Positions 7,782-16,766 of a stretch of DNA of 64,000 nt are shown in pieces. Position numbers and translations under genes: made by a program. The notes below the pieces were generated by a model. The model was not told the DNA's origin. It made no database searches and worked only from the letters and a program-made list of their open reading frames with translations. Source of the DNA: Mucilaginibacter ginkgonis (GTDB taxonomy: Bacteria > Bacteroidota > Bacteroidia > Sphingobacteriales > Sphingobacteriaceae). Numbering within the stretch: position 1 is the first letter of the stretch; the number at the start of each line of letters is the position of its first letter. The DNA lies in assembly GCF_009754905.2 (NCBI RefSeq), contig NZ_CP066775.1, positions 2,542,001 to 2,606,000 of the forward strand. Reading direction: 5' to 3'.

Positions 7782-8372
7782 TTACTTTTTAAACTTTATT
7801 GGCGCGTTAACGCGGGCTGCATTGTCTTTAACGAAAGATTCCCAGCTCGAATGGCTTACACTGCTGCCCCGGCCCGTGGTGATCTTTTGAAAACTGTGGC
7901 AAAGCGCCACGGCTAAGCCATCAGTGGCATCTAAAAATTCGGGCGTTTCTTTAAAATGGAGTATCTGCTGCAGCATGGCGGCTACCTGCTCTTTACCCGC
8001 ATTGCCGTTGCCGGTTATGGCCTGCTTTATTTTTCGCGGCGAATATTCGTTAACCGGGATATTACGTGACAACGCCGCGGCAATAGCGGTGCCCTGTGCC
8101 CGGCCAAGCTTTAACATTACCTGAATATTTTTACCATAAAAGGGCGCTTCAATGGCCAACGCGTCGGGGTGGTAATTGTCTATAAGGGCGACAGTTTTTT
8201 CAAATATGCGCTGCAATTTAAGCATATGGTCGTTGCCTGCAGGGATCTTTACAACGCCCATGCTTATAAGTTCAACTCTGTTGCCTGTTTCCTTTACCAA
8301 CCCATACCCCATTACAGCGGTGCCAGGGTCGATACCCAGGATAATTCTTTCTTTAACAGGCAGGGCTTGCAT
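7782..8372 (-). CDS. ruvC: Crossover junction endodeoxyribonuclease RuvC
   Basis: RuvC resolves Holliday junctions together with RuvAB. From the ATG at 8372 the protein has 196 residues. The acidic active-site residues of the RNase H-like fold are visible: D15 in ILGIDPGTAVMGYG, E75 in ALAIEAPFYGKN, and D148 and D151 in LDATDGLAVALCH. The conserved KIKQAITGNGNAGKEQV is present. An upstream ATG at 8390 in frame would add MHYLYC and is less likely. The C-terminus has an extra tail of about 35 residues beyond the catalytic core, which is common in Bacteroidota. The gene is single and convergent with the HIT gene. Confidence 0.96.
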   Translation of the reverse strand: MQALPVKERIILGIDPGTAVMGYGLVKETGNRVELISMGVVKIPAGNDHMLKLQRIFEKTVALIDNYHPDALAIEAPFYGKNIQVMLKLGRAQGTAIAAALSRNIPVNEYSPRKIKQAITGNGNAGKEQVAAMLQQILHFKETPEFLDATDGLAVALCHSFQKITTGRGSSVSHSSWESFVKDNAARVNAPIKFKK

Positions 8373-8545
8373 GCAGTAAAGATAGTGCATCTATTAAAAT
8401 TAGGCCGTCATAAATCTGTTGATAGATTTTTTACGTAATATGCTCAGACCTACAGCCCTAAAATTTTGAACATCGTCGCAAGTGATAATTTTATTTCAGT
8501 ATTTTTAACCCTACGATGCACGTATTTTGTAGATAGATCGAGGTT

Positions 8546-9400
8546 ATGAAACTGGTTCATTTAATACTTGCACATTCCGCACCGGCTCAGCTCGAAAGAC
8601 TGATACGTAAACTTGCACATCCCGACGCCGATATTTATATCCACCTGGATAAAAAAGCTACCATTGATGCTTTTATTTACCTTGAACAAATTGAAAACGT
8701 TTTCTTTATCAAAGACCGCTGCCGTGTAGACTGGGGCAGCTTTGCGATGGTGCAGGCAACCCTTTGCAGTTTTAAAGAGATATTGTTAAGCGGAAAAAAA
8801 TACGACTATCTGAATTTATTGAGTGGTCAGGATTATCCTTTAAAATCTTATGACACCGTCCATAAATTTTTGAAAGAGCATCCAAACACCGCTTTCATGA
8901 ACTTTCTGATGATGGAAACCGAGTGGCAAGAAGCTATGCCCCGCATAGAAGAGTACCATTTTCATCACCTTAAAATAAGCGGTCGTTTTATTTTGCAATC
9001 AGTTGTCAATAGCCTGTTGCCAATACGCAGTTTCCCGGGTGGAATGATACCCGTTGGCCGCTCGCAATGGTTTACCATCCCTTTAGATTGCGTGGAATAC
9101 ATTGTAGATTTCTGGGCGGGCAATAAGAAACTTCAGCGTTTTATAAAGTGGACATGGGCGCCCGACGAATTTATCTTCCAAACCATTTTATTCAACTCTG
9201 TACATAAAAGCAAAATGGTAAACAGGGATCTCCGTTACATCGATTGGTCGGCAGGCGGGGTAAGCCCTAAAACGCTTAATATAACCGACGCTGACAAGAT
9301 GTTGGCATCCGGAGCATTTTGGGCTCGCAAACTGGATATGAGCCGCGATCCGGCGCTATTTGACTTGCTTGATGAGCATGCCGCCGAAACGGTAGCTTAA
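8546..9400 (+). CDS. GT14 (Branch) beta-1,6-N-acetylglucosaminyltransferase-like protein
   Basis: A 284-residue protein of the core-2/I-branching family (GT14). It opens MKLVHLILAHSAPAQLERLI with the HLDKK block at about residues 34-38. These are followed by DWGSFAMVQATLCSFKEIL, LSGQDYPLKS and the acidic APDEFIFQTILF of this family. Bacterial members add sugars, often xylose or GlcNAc, to surface polysaccharide or glycoprotein. It is probably cytosolic and membrane-associated; there is no signal peptide. It opens the glycan cluster and converges with the GT2 gene, with a four-base overlap at the stops. Confidence 0.87.
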   Translation: MKLVHLILAHSAPAQLERLIRKLAHPDADIYIHLDKKATIDAFIYLEQIENVFFIKDRCRVDWGSFAMVQATLCSFKEILLSGKKYDYLNLLSGQDYPLKSYDTVHKFLKEHPNTAFMNFLMMETEWQEAMPRIEEYHFHHLKISGRFILQSVVNSLLPIRSFPGGMIPVGRSQWFTIPLDCVEYIVDFWAGNKKLQRFIKWTWAPDEFIFQTILFNSVHKSKMVNRDLRYIDWSAGGVSPKTLNITDADKMLASGAFWARKLDMSRDPALFDLLDEHAAETVA

Positions 9401-10158
9401 TCATTTGTTCGGCGGTGTAATAACCAATACCACCCCAAATTAAAGGCGATCACTCCATGGTTTAAAATTGTCGGTATCAATCCATAATGCTTCCGCATGA
9501 TATTGAACCGCTCAATGAGACTTTGCCGATGTTTCTTTTTAGACATCCCCCCTACCAGGTATTTTGCTACATAGCCTTCTACTTTAATTATCTTTTTCGC
9601 TTTTTTGGCGGCCGTTAATATCCAATCGATGTCGGCACTCAAGCTATAGCTGGTATTATTATAAGGCTCTGCCAAGGACCTTCTTACGTAAATGGCCTGG
9701 TGACTTATACTCATACCGTATTTAAAACTTTTCCAAGTAAATTTATTAGGTGCTTTATGCCGGCGGCGGCCTAGGCTTTTACCAATACCGTCAATCATTT
9801 CCGTCTCACCGTAATATATATCAGCCTCATCACCTGATTCAAAGACTTTCGCAACGGTATTATCAGCATATATTTCATCTCCCGAGTTCATAAACAGTAC
9901 ATAATCGCCAGTAGCTATTTCTAATCCCTTATTCATAGCGTCGTAAATGCCTTTATCAGGTTCAGAAATTAGCGTTGTTATATTATCCTGGTACTGCTTT
10001 AAAATATCCAGGGTTCCGTCTGTCGATGCTCCGTCGATTACCACATATTCAATTTTCGTGTAAGTCTGATTGATCACAGACTTAAGCGTGCGCTCAATAT
10101 CTGCAGCATTATTGTACACTACAGTAATAACGCTTAAGCGTGGGCTATGCATTCGCAT
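9397..10158 (-). CDS. GT2 family glycosyltransferase
   Basis: A 253-residue GT-A fold enzyme. The nucleotide-sugar half is clear: LSVITVVYNNAADIERTLKS, VVIDGASTDGT, then LISEPDKGIYDAMNKGLEIA and the metal-binding-type block YVLFMNSGDEIY. This WcaA/WbbB-like subgroup commonly adds hexoses or N-acetylhexosamines to lipid-linked glycans. Sugar and linkage cannot be predicted. Its start overlaps the end of the upstream GT4 gene by 14 bases, so the two are co-transcribed and probably translationally coupled. Confidence 0.92.
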   Translation of the reverse strand: MRMHSPRLSVITVVYNNAADIERTLKSVINQTYTKIEYVVIDGASTDGTLDILKQYQDNITTLISEPDKGIYDAMNKGLEIATGDYVLFMNSGDEIYADNTVAKVFESGDEADIYYGETEMIDGIGKSLGRRRHKAPNKFTWKSFKYGMSISHQAIYVRRSLAEPYNNTSYSLSADIDWILTAAKKAKKIIKVEGYVAKYLVGGMSKKKHRQSLIERFNIMRKHYGLIPTILNHGVIAFNLGWYWLLHRRTND

Positions 10159-11443
10159 TTATATTTGGGGTTTCGGCAATTACTTCTTCGTACATCGCAA
10201 TGTGCCTGTCTGCAATACGTTGCTCCGAGAAATGCTCCATAACTGTTTCGCGGGCGTTGTTCTGCAATTGTTGTAAATTTCCATGAGTAATTATCCAACT
10301 CATGCCCCGGCATAAACTTTCTGCAGATTTATAGGTGGCTAAATAACCATTCTCTTCATGCTTCACCATATCGGGAATACCGCCCGTTGTAAACGCAATT
10401 ACCGGCGTGCCGCAAGAAAGGCTTTCCATCACAGTATAAGGCAAATTATCTTCTAATGATGGGATCAGAAAGGCATGAGCTACCGCATAATATTTAGCAA
10501 GTGTTTCCTCGTCGCCAATGGTGCCAAGAAACTTAGTGGGAAAAGGAAACACAGGCAGGTCTGTTGTTGTACGGTTACCGAATATTAATAGTTCAACATT
10601 ACTTGTATTAATAGCGGAATCTGTTACCAAGCGCTTAAGACTGTCTAACAGATAATCAGTGCCCTTGTGCAGGTCTTTTCGGGATGGCATAAAGCCACTA
10701 AGGAAATAGATTTTAGTAGCATCTAATCCAAACTCTGTTAATAATGCATCCCTGTCGCGCGGTTTAAATACATCCGTATCCAAAGTATTGGGTAATATTT
10801 TAGCAGGCCTTGTATTCAACAAACCGCTTTCTGCTATTGAACGAAGCATCCAACTGCTTGGCGCAATTATGGTAAACTTAAGCTGCTGATACGCCGATTC
10901 TTTTTGAAGCCAGATCTTCCTTGAAAGATCACTCTCATGAGGCTTCTCTAGTAAAGGACAAAATCCGCATGAGTGCCGGTAATGGTCGCAGGTGTAACGC
11001 ACGTGGCAACCACCGGTAAAAGCATTACTATCGTGAAATGTCCATACAATTGGCTTGTTCAACTTTGCAAGCTTCTTTAAACTTGCCGGATTTAGAAACG
11101 TATGATTAATCCAGTGCAGGTGTATAATATCTGCACTTTTAACATCAGGATGATTTGAAACATCACGGCCAAACCAGGTAAAGGAAAATGGTGTGCGCGA
11201 ACCGGCTTTCAAATACCGCCTGCCTAATACCCGTTCAAGGATGATCTTGGCAGCAGTGATAGATTTTTGAAAGATATTATTATCGAAACTTTTAACTAAG
11301 GGATTTTGACCAAACTTATAATGAACCAATATTTTTGAATCGACACCTTGCTTTTGTAATGCATTATTCAAACGAAGACATGCTTTACCTGCACCGCCGT
11401 TACCGTCGTAGGTGTTTAAATGTAATACTCTGGGCACTCCCAA
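10145..11443 (-). CDS. GT4 family glycosyltransferase
   Basis: A 432-residue GT-B fold protein. The N-terminal domain has LHLNTYDGNGGAGKACLRL, the glycine-rich acceptor loop. The C-terminal domain has FLSGFMPSRKDLHKGTDYLL and the donor-binding EDNLPYTVMESLSCGTPVIA with its catalytic E and following small-residue loop. A Cys-rich insertion near residues 140-170 (HVRYTCDHYRHSCGFCPLL) is typical of one GT4 subgroup and may bind metal. No ATG is available; TTG at 11443 or GTG at 11437 are the candidates. The -7-like box TATTTTTG at 11441-11448 overlaps the first, which favours the GTG. It heads a two-gene unit with the GT2 gene. Confidence 0.92.
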   Translation of the reverse strand: MGVPRVLHLNTYDGNGGAGKACLRLNNALQKQGVDSKILVHYKFGQNPLVKSFDNNIFQKSITAAKIILERVLGRRYLKAGSRTPFSFTWFGRDVSNHPDVKSADIIHLHWINHTFLNPASLKKLAKLNKPIVWTFHDSNAFTGGCHVRYTCDHYRHSCGFCPLLEKPHESDLSRKIWLQKESAYQQLKFTIIAPSSWMLRSIAESGLLNTRPAKILPNTLDTDVFKPRDRDALLTEFGLDATKIYFLSGFMPSRKDLHKGTDYLLDSLKRLVTDSAINTSNVELLIFGNRTTTDLPVFPFPTKFLGTIGDEETLAKYYAVAHAFLIPSLEDNLPYTVMESLSCGTPVIAFTTGGIPDMVKHEENGYLATYKSAESLCRGMSWIITHGNLQQLQNNARETVMEHFSEQRIADRHIAMYEEVIAETPNINANA

Positions 11444-11467
11444 AAATACATTTTATTGCCGTGCTGT

Positions 11468-11479
11468 TTAAGCGCTTAA
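11468..11479. promoter_or_regulatory. Perfect palindrome in the divergent GT4/methyltransferase region
   Basis: TTAAGCGCTTAA is a perfect 12-bp palindrome midway between two divergent glycan genes. It could be an operator serving both. No cognate regulator is evident. Confidence 0.35.
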
Positions 11480-11531
11480 TATTTAAATTTACAGCCGGCT
11501 TTCAGCATTTGAAAAGCCACATGTATCGCCA

Positions 11532-12284
11532 ATGAGCAACGAACTTACCAACCGCGATTTCTGGAAAAATTATTGGGAAAACAAAACCGGCCTGGCCTTT
11601 AAAGTTCCGGCTAACTATACTTTTCACAAGATCATTGAAAAAATTACAACCGGCAATAAAGTTAAGTCTGCCATAGAATTAGGTGGCTTTCCAGGTTATT
11701 ATGCCATTTTTCTCAAAAAATATTTTGGCGTCGACGCCACCCTGTTTGATTATTATATACACACCGGTGTATTAGATGAGGTATTAGATGCTAATGGTTT
11801 ACGTAGAACAGACATTGGCGTAATTGAAGGCGATCTGTTTAAGATTCAGCCAGAAAAGCGGTATGATCTTGTTTTATCTGCCGGTTTAATTGAGCATTTT
11901 AATAATACGAAAGACATTATAGCTCGTCACCTGCCATTTCTTGACCCCGGCGGAACATTACTTATTACGCTACCAAATTTTACAGGGGTTAATGGCTGGT
12001 TGCAGCGCAAATATGATGCAGATAATTACAGTAAGCATAACATCAGCAGCATGGACCCGCAAAAGCTGGCAGATTACTGCCGGCAGTTAGGTTTACAAAA
12101 TGTTAAAGCCTGCTATTACGGCAAATTTTCTGTCTGGCTAGAAAATAAAGCTAGCCAACCACGCAGCATAAAAGTTTTATTTAAACTACTATGGTTGGCA
12201 GGAAAGGTTGCGACTAAGATCGTACCCGTAGAAAGTAAAAACTTGTCACCTTATATAGTAGTTACGGCAACAAAGCCTAATTAA
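11532..12284 (+). CDS. Class I SAM-dependent methyltransferase
   Basis: A 250-residue methyltransferase. The Rossmann-type motif I appears as KSAIELGGFPGYYAIFLKKY, with VDATLFDYY as the acidic second strand and YDLVLSAGLIEHFNN as motif II/post-II. Then DPGGTLLITLPNF is motif III. This arrangement (AGLIEHF) resembles the methyltransferase 11/12 family. Its position among glycosyltransferases suggests a small-molecule or sugar O-methylation in surface glycan synthesis, which is inference. It converges with the TetR gene, with their ends overlapping by eight bases. Confidence 0.85.
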   Translation: MSNELTNRDFWKNYWENKTGLAFKVPANYTFHKIIEKITTGNKVKSAIELGGFPGYYAIFLKKYFGVDATLFDYYIHTGVLDEVLDANGLRRTDIGVIEGDLFKIQPEKRYDLVLSAGLIEHFNNTKDIIARHLPFLDPGGTLLITLPNFTGVNGWLQRKYDADNYSKHNISSMDPQKLADYCRQLGLQNVKACYYGKFSVWLENKASQPRSIKVLFKLLWLAGKVATKIVPVESKNLSPYIVVTATKPN

Positions 12285-12846
12285 GAGCCTCGATAGCCAT
12301 ATCGATAATGTCTTTGAACAAAGCTTTATTTGTACTGGATTTGGCGCTAACGCGGATGCCTTTTACAGTATTATAGGTAAACCGTGCCAATGCACGCGCA
12401 TCTTGTTTATTACTTATCTCACCGCTTTCCTGACCGCGTTTTATGGCGGTGTAAAAGGCATCCTCAATTTCTTGGTCACTGCTGCAAATCATGGTGCCTA
12501 TTTGCTTGTCATGAGGGGCAACCTCCACTTCAGAGTTTACCAGGAAACACCCTTTCTGTTCGGTGTCAGTGGTGGTGTATTCTAACAATCTGCGGATAGC
12601 CGCTTTTGCAGACCCGGAATTGTTTACAATGCTGCATACATTCTTTGAAGCATCTTTCTGATACATATCAAGCGCCTTAACGTACAAAGTATGCTTATCC
12701 GTGTAGGTATCGTATAAGCTTGAGCGGCTTATACCTAAGCCGTCTACGAGATCCTGCATAGATGTAGCTTTGTAACCCTTTCGCCAGAATATTTCCACGG
12801 CCTTGGCTAAAACCTCTTGTTCGTCAAAATCTTTACTTCGCGCCAT
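12277..12846 (-). CDS. TetR/AcrR family transcriptional regulator
   Basis: From the ATG at 12846 (MARSKDFDEQEVLAKAVEIF) the protein has 189 residues; ten upstream in-frame residues are unlikely to be used. The N-terminal helix-turn-helix is clear at about residues 10-55 (FWRKGYKATSMQDLVDGLGI, then SRSSLYDTYTDKHTLY). The C-terminal ligand domain has QKGCFLVNSEVEVAPHDKQI, the pattern of the YcdC/TetR_C_16-like group that often senses electrophiles or quinones. It lies directly downstream of the SDR gene on the same strand, and the SDR promoter carries two matched palindromes likely to be its operators. Autoregulation through read-through from that promoter is likely. Confidence 0.92.
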   Translation of the reverse strand: MARSKDFDEQEVLAKAVEIFWRKGYKATSMQDLVDGLGISRSSLYDTYTDKHTLYVKALDMYQKDASKNVCSIVNNSGSAKAAIRRLLEYTTTDTEQKGCFLVNSEVEVAPHDKQIGTMICSSDQEIEDAFYTAIKRGQESGEISNKQDARALARFTYNTVKGIRVSAKSSTNKALFKDIIDMAIEALN

Positions 12847-12909
12847 ATACAAAAAGCCTTGCTCTTGTAAGAGCAAAGCTATTTAAAATATGTTTAAGGC
12901 AGTGCCTGA

Positions 12910-13656
12910 TTATTTAGCGCCGCCTGCAGCAAATAACACCTCGCCGGTTAACCAGCCGGATTCGTCTGATGCTAAAAACGCGGCAACGTTAGAGATATCT
13001 TCCGGCTGACCGATGCGGCCCAAAGGCGCTGTGTTTTCTACATGAGTTTGAAAGTCGCTGCCAATAAGTCCGGCAGAAATAGAACCTTCCGTTTCAACCA
13101 TTCCCGGCGCCAGGGTATTTACCCTTATTTTTCTTGGACCAAGTTCTTTAGATAGTACGTTGGTGATAGATTCAACCGAACTTTTGGTAGCGGTGTAGAT
13201 AGAACTACCGGCGATATTTAATTTGGTAACAGCCGATCCGATATTGATAATACTGCCGCCGTCGTTAAAATTCTTTGCTGCCTCTTGGGTAACAAGTAAC
13301 AAGCCTAAAACATTTGTGTTAAACTGACGATGGAATTCATCTGCCGTGATTTGGCCGAGCGGTACAAAATTGTAAACGCCTGCGTTGTTTACAAGAATAT
13401 CAACGTTACCGTATGTGCTATTAGTCTCGGCAAATAAGCGTTTAATATCTGTTTCGACAGAAACATTCGCCTGTACCGCAATAGCCTTGCCACCTGCGTT
13501 GGTAATCTCTACCACCACTTTATCAGCCCCGCTTTTGTCGCTCGAATAATTAACAACTACAGAGGCGCCTTCACTGCTTAACTTTTTAGCAATATCTGCA
13601 CCTATGCCTTTTGAAGCGCCTGTTACCACCGCCACTTTGTTTTCTAATCTTTTCAT
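12910..13656 (-). CDS. SDR family oxidoreductase
   Basis: A 248-residue classical short-chain dehydrogenase/reductase from the ATG at 13656 (MKRLENKVAVVTGASKGIGA). It has the TGASKGIG cofactor loop, NNAG, the catalytic Ser in INIGSAV, and the YTATK active-site Tyr and Lys. It ends W-L-TGEV-x-x-A-GG, the standard C-terminus for the FabG-like branch. R/K placement suggests NADP but this is not decisive. Substrate is unknown. The upstream ATG at 13707 lies within the operator region and is rejected. It is followed by the TetR gene and probably forms a regulated detoxification-type unit that interrupts the glycan cluster. Confidence 0.93.
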   Translation of the reverse strand: MKRLENKVAVVTGASKGIGADIAKKLSSEGASVVVNYSSDKSGADKVVVEITNAGGKAIAVQANVSVETDIKRLFAETNSTYGNVDILVNNAGVYNFVPLGQITADEFHRQFNTNVLGLLLVTQEAAKNFNDGGSIINIGSAVTKLNIAGSSIYTATKSSVESITNVLSKELGPRKIRVNTLAPGMVETEGSISAGLIGSDFQTHVENTAPLGRIGQPEDISNVAAFLASDESGWLTGEVLFAAGGAK

Positions 13657-13679
13657 TTTTTTGTGATTTAATGTTATTT

Positions 13680-13726
13680 GGAACAATCGTTCCGCAAAAG
13701 TAAACACATATTGGAATAAATGTTCC
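13680..13726 (-). promoter_or_regulatory. SDR-tetR promoter with two TetR-type operators
   Basis: Two near-identical palindromes, GGAACAATCGTTCC at 13680-13693 and GGAATAAATGTTCC at 13713-13726, have centres 33 bases apart, about three helical turns. On the minus strand the exact -7 box TACTTTTG (13695-13702) lies between them. One site therefore covers the start-site side and the other the -33 side. This is the layout of a repressed promoter, and the adjacent TetR regulator is the natural binder. Confidence 0.65.
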
Positions 13727-13754
13727 TAATAAGTTTACATGTGTTTTTAAGATG

Positions 13755-13784
13755 ACAATAAAAGTTGCAAAGAACTTTTATTGT
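13755..13784 (-). terminator. A/T-rich hairpin at the end of the flippase-glycosyltransferase unit
   Basis: ACAATAAAAGTT at 13755-13766 pairs perfectly with AACTTTTATTGT at 13773-13784 and overlaps the glycosyltransferase stop codon. It is a stable 12-bp stem but lacks a strong T tract, so it is a weak terminator or an mRNA 3'-end stabiliser. Confidence 0.4.
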
Positions 13785-14680
13785 TAGAACTTCTGTCGGA
13801 AGAATCGCAATGCGCGCTTCAACAAACTACCTTTTCTATGTGTTAGGAAATGCTTTATTAAAGTATACGCAACAAGATCTTCTTTGATTGCGGAAGGAAA
13901 GTGAGTGACGGGTTGACCAGAAACTTCTACATTATACATAGCCTCCGCGTTCGAGTGGACGCCTGTACCATCATGCCCAATATTCTGTATCAATGAATGC
14001 GAAGGATTTAACGTTAATCCGCCTTTAAGAAATATAGATGCGTACCAGCGTATGGCCCATGAGTTATTTTTACCGGCTTTAAACTCCTTCATTTGTTTCC
14101 AGAAATTCATAGTGCCGTCTATGCTGAAACTATTGATCTTTTGCTTATCAAACTCACTGATCAGCTTGTCAATATCAGGTTCAAAGTTTTTCCATGCCCT
14201 TGCCCACGTTGCCCAGCCCCAACTCGTCGCTGCACGGTAGAAAAAAGTCTGCGGCAAACCATTGGTATCCAATGGGTACATGTAGCCTCCAATATGCATT
14301 ACCTGCTCTTCGTCGGCAAAACGCGTTAACGCGTCATTGAAATACTTTAGCGTATAAGGGGCTGAGAGAAGATCATCTTCGAACACTATTACCTTGCCAT
14401 ACTGGTTAACCAACTTTGTAACACCATCAATAATTGACGCCGCAAGGCCCATATTCTTTTCGCGGGTAACTATATGCACACTCTTAAACCCGGACACGTT
14501 ACTGATAATATCGCGAACCTCAGAAACATTCTTTTGCTCAGATTTGAATCTGGCAGCGTCCGCATAAATTACCAGATCAGACTCGGTAGCCAGATGATTT
14601 TGCTGCAAGTGGCTAATAGTGCGCCGGGTATGGTCCGGGCGGTTATATACGAATAGCGCTATGGGTGCAAGGCTTGGCAA
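13784..14680 (-). CDS. GT-A fold glycosyltransferase (GNT-I/GT2-like)
   Basis: A 298-residue protein opening APIALFVYNRPDHTRRTISH. It also contains VTREKNMGLAASIIDGVTKL and the acidic metal-binding VIVFEDDLLSAP. This pattern matches bacterial sugar transferases distantly related to GNT-I and GT2, and the ATSWGWATWARAW block is characteristic of the subgroup. Start is a TTG at 14680, ten bases after the upstream stop; the in-frame stop just upstream leaves no ATG alternative. It is the last gene of a three-gene minus-strand unit (flippase, methyltransferase, this gene). Product: an unknown glycosyl residue added to a lipid-linked glycan. Confidence 0.85.
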   Translation of the reverse strand: MPSLAPIALFVYNRPDHTRRTISHLQQNHLATESDLVIYADAARFKSEQKNVSEVRDIISNVSGFKSVHIVTREKNMGLAASIIDGVTKLVNQYGKVIVFEDDLLSAPYTLKYFNDALTRFADEEQVMHIGGYMYPLDTNGLPQTFFYRAATSWGWATWARAWKNFEPDIDKLISEFDKQKINSFSIDGTMNFWKQMKEFKAGKNNSWAIRWYASIFLKGGLTLNPSHSLIQNIGHDGTGVHSNAEAMYNVEVSGQPVTHFPSAIKEDLVAYTLIKHFLTHRKGSLLKRALRFFRQKF

Positions 14681-14689
14681 ATGGCGTGT

Positions 14690-15337
14690 TTAAATACCTA
14701 AACAATTGTCGGATTTATAAAATACCGAAGTAGATTTTTCATAAAATAAGCCGGGTGAGATGCCGCTAAAAAGCAATTGTTTAAATCCGTTGGCTTTAAG
14801 AAAATCTACTCCGGGCTTATAAGACTCACGTTCAGTATCATCAAGCACAACAACACCATCAGGAGTCAGGGCATCTAAACAATTTAAGCAACAGTTTACC
14901 CGGTCACGGCCATCAATAATGATCACGTCGAATTTTTCGCCGAGTTTTACCGGCATGCGGCAGTAATCGCCATCGCGCTTTAGTTCACAAAATATGATCT
15001 CAGAATTTTCGGGACGATCTCTAGAAACAGTCTCGTACCAGCCTTTGTCATGCTCCACAGCTACAACTATTCCCGCGTGTTTGGCGTAGAAAAACGTAGA
15101 GTTGCCGGAACCAAATTCAAAAACGGTGTGTTGCTTATTAATGCGCTCTTTTATAAAGTCTATAAAACTATAAGTCACCCACGGGATTGGGTTGCCATTA
15201 GCATCAACCGGTTTTTGCGCATCAAACGATTTAAACCAACCGATTTCGTGTAGATAACCTTTACCATTAAAAGACAGTAATGATTTAAGCCTTTTTGGCT
15301 GGCCTAGTACTTGCAGAAGTGATGAAAACGCGCTCAA
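14690..15337 (-). CDS. SAM-dependent methyltransferase-like protein of the glycan cluster
   Basis: A 215-residue Rossmann-fold protein. KQHTVFEFGSGNSTFFYAKH is motif I, VVAVEHDKGWYETV the acidic motif II, FDVIIIDGRDRVNCCLNCLD motif IV, and PDGVVVLDDTERESY follows. This FGSGNST/IDGRDR pattern is seen in small methyltransferase-like proteins of polysaccharide clusters. The substrate is unknown. It overlaps the flippase stop by four bases (ATGA) and precedes the glycosyltransferase, so it is translationally coupled. Confidence 0.78.
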   Translation of the reverse strand: MSAFSSLLQVLGQPKRLKSLLSFNGKGYLHEIGWFKSFDAQKPVDANGNPIPWVTYSFIDFIKERINKQHTVFEFGSGNSTFFYAKHAGIVVAVEHDKGWYETVSRDRPENSEIIFCELKRDGDYCRMPVKLGEKFDVIIIDGRDRVNCCLNCLDALTPDGVVVLDDTERESYKPGVDFLKANGFKQLLFSGISPGLFYEKSTSVFYKSDNCLGI

Positions 15338-16650
15338 CGATTAAATATCTTTTGAAAAAGTGAAATTAAAAATAATGATCTAAACATCATTAAACCTTGC
15401 TTATAAGTTGCGGGAATAAACAGGACAAAAAAAGTGGCACTAGCATAGGCAACCAAAGTTGCGATAGCTGCACCCATCATCCCCATTTTGGGTATCAACA
15501 TAAGGTTTAACACAATGTTTACCACAGCGCCGAAACCTGTACGGATAAACGTCAATTTATTCAGGTTTTCGGCGATCAAGTATTGGGAGCTGGCAACTCC
15601 TAAAAATACGAACACCCCCGACCATATGTGTACCGACAGCACCGGCGCGGCGTAAGCGTATTCTGGTTTGTACAGCTTGTATATCAGCGGCGAAGCAAAT
15701 GTAATGACCAACGCAGCAGGTAAACTTAAATAAACCATCAGGTCATATAAGTTCTGAATACGTTTCTTATAACGGTTAATATCATCGCGGCGGGCATTTA
15801 GAATAGCAGGAAACAGCGAGGTTACAATAACTGAAGGTATAAAATTCCAAGCCTCGCTTAGTTGAGCAACCGTGTTATAGGCGCCGGCCTCTTTTACGTT
15901 AACCAGGTTTTGCAACATGATCTGGTCTATTTTCATGTACAGCGACACCATGATCCCTGCAATGATCAACGGCCATGAATAACTTAATAACTTAGAGGCG
16001 AGACTACCCTGAAATTGCCATGTAAATACGCTCCGTTGCTTATCCTGATAAGTAAAAAAATAGCCTAATGATAATAGCAGAATGTCAAAGAAATATGCAT
16101 ACACAAACCATACAAGCGACATGTGCATATATACCAGCCCTACCTTTATAGCCGCGGATACCAGGTTACCAATAACCTGTACCTGCATAATGTACTTAGA
16201 CCTTACCTGCGATTGAAAATAAGAATCTATTACGTTGAACGCCTGCACCACCCCTGTGAACGAGAGGATAAAAACGTAACTATATGGTGTAGCCTTTGCC
16301 GGATAGATGAGGTAGCCAATGTAGATCAGCGGCACGCAAAGGAAACCTGCTATTACTTTCATCCAAAAGGAGGTACCTAAAATTTGGTCGCGGTTCTCGG
16401 GAAAGACATGTAGTTCCTTAACAATAAATTGGTCGAGCCCCAGTGTGGCGATTGCCGAAAAGAAGTAAATGTAGGTGATGCCACCGGTGAGTATACCATT
16501 GTTACCACGACCCAGATAGTTAGCAACAACAATGCTAACTGCCATTTTTATCACCAAACTGCCTACCCTGCCAATAAACAACCAGCCTGTATTTTTGAAA
16601 TACTTCTCGAAAGCTTGCTGATCAAATCCTTTAATGCCGGGAATACGCAT
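15334..16650 (-). CDS. Polysaccharide flippase (Wzx/MATE-like)
   Basis: A 438-residue integral membrane protein with about 12-14 hydrophobic segments. It opens FEKYFKNTGWLFIGRVGSLV, followed by ANYLGRGNNGILTGG, the usual start of O-antigen/teichoic-acid flippases of the polysaccharide biosynthesis superfamily. It would move undecaprenyl-linked oligosaccharides across the inner membrane. Charged residues within membrane segments (for example KIDQIMLQNLVN) are as in Wzx. No polymerase (Wzy) or chain-length protein is visible in the window, so the cluster is either partial or linked to genes elsewhere. Confidence 0.9.
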   Translation of the reverse strand: MRIPGIKGFDQQAFEKYFKNTGWLFIGRVGSLVIKMAVSIVVANYLGRGNNGILTGGITYIYFFSAIATLGLDQFIVKELHVFPENRDQILGTSFWMKVIAGFLCVPLIYIGYLIYPAKATPYSYVFILSFTGVVQAFNVIDSYFQSQVRSKYIMQVQVIGNLVSAAIKVGLVYMHMSLVWFVYAYFFDILLLSLGYFFTYQDKQRSVFTWQFQGSLASKLLSYSWPLIIAGIMVSLYMKIDQIMLQNLVNVKEAGAYNTVAQLSEAWNFIPSVIVTSLFPAILNARRDDINRYKKRIQNLYDLMVYLSLPAALVITFASPLIYKLYKPEYAYAAPVLSVHIWSGVFVFLGVASSQYLIAENLNKLTFIRTGFGAVVNIVLNLMLIPKMGMMGAAIATLVAYASATFFVLFIPATYKQGLMMFRSLFLISLFQKIFNR

Positions 16651-16766
16651 ATTTGCGGGTAAAGGTAATTAATTAGCGTCAATCGATACTGATTTACCCG
16701 CTACAGCGTTTCCAACACTTACCAAGTCTGTTATTAATTCCTTATTTTGCCCGGCTACTTATTCAT

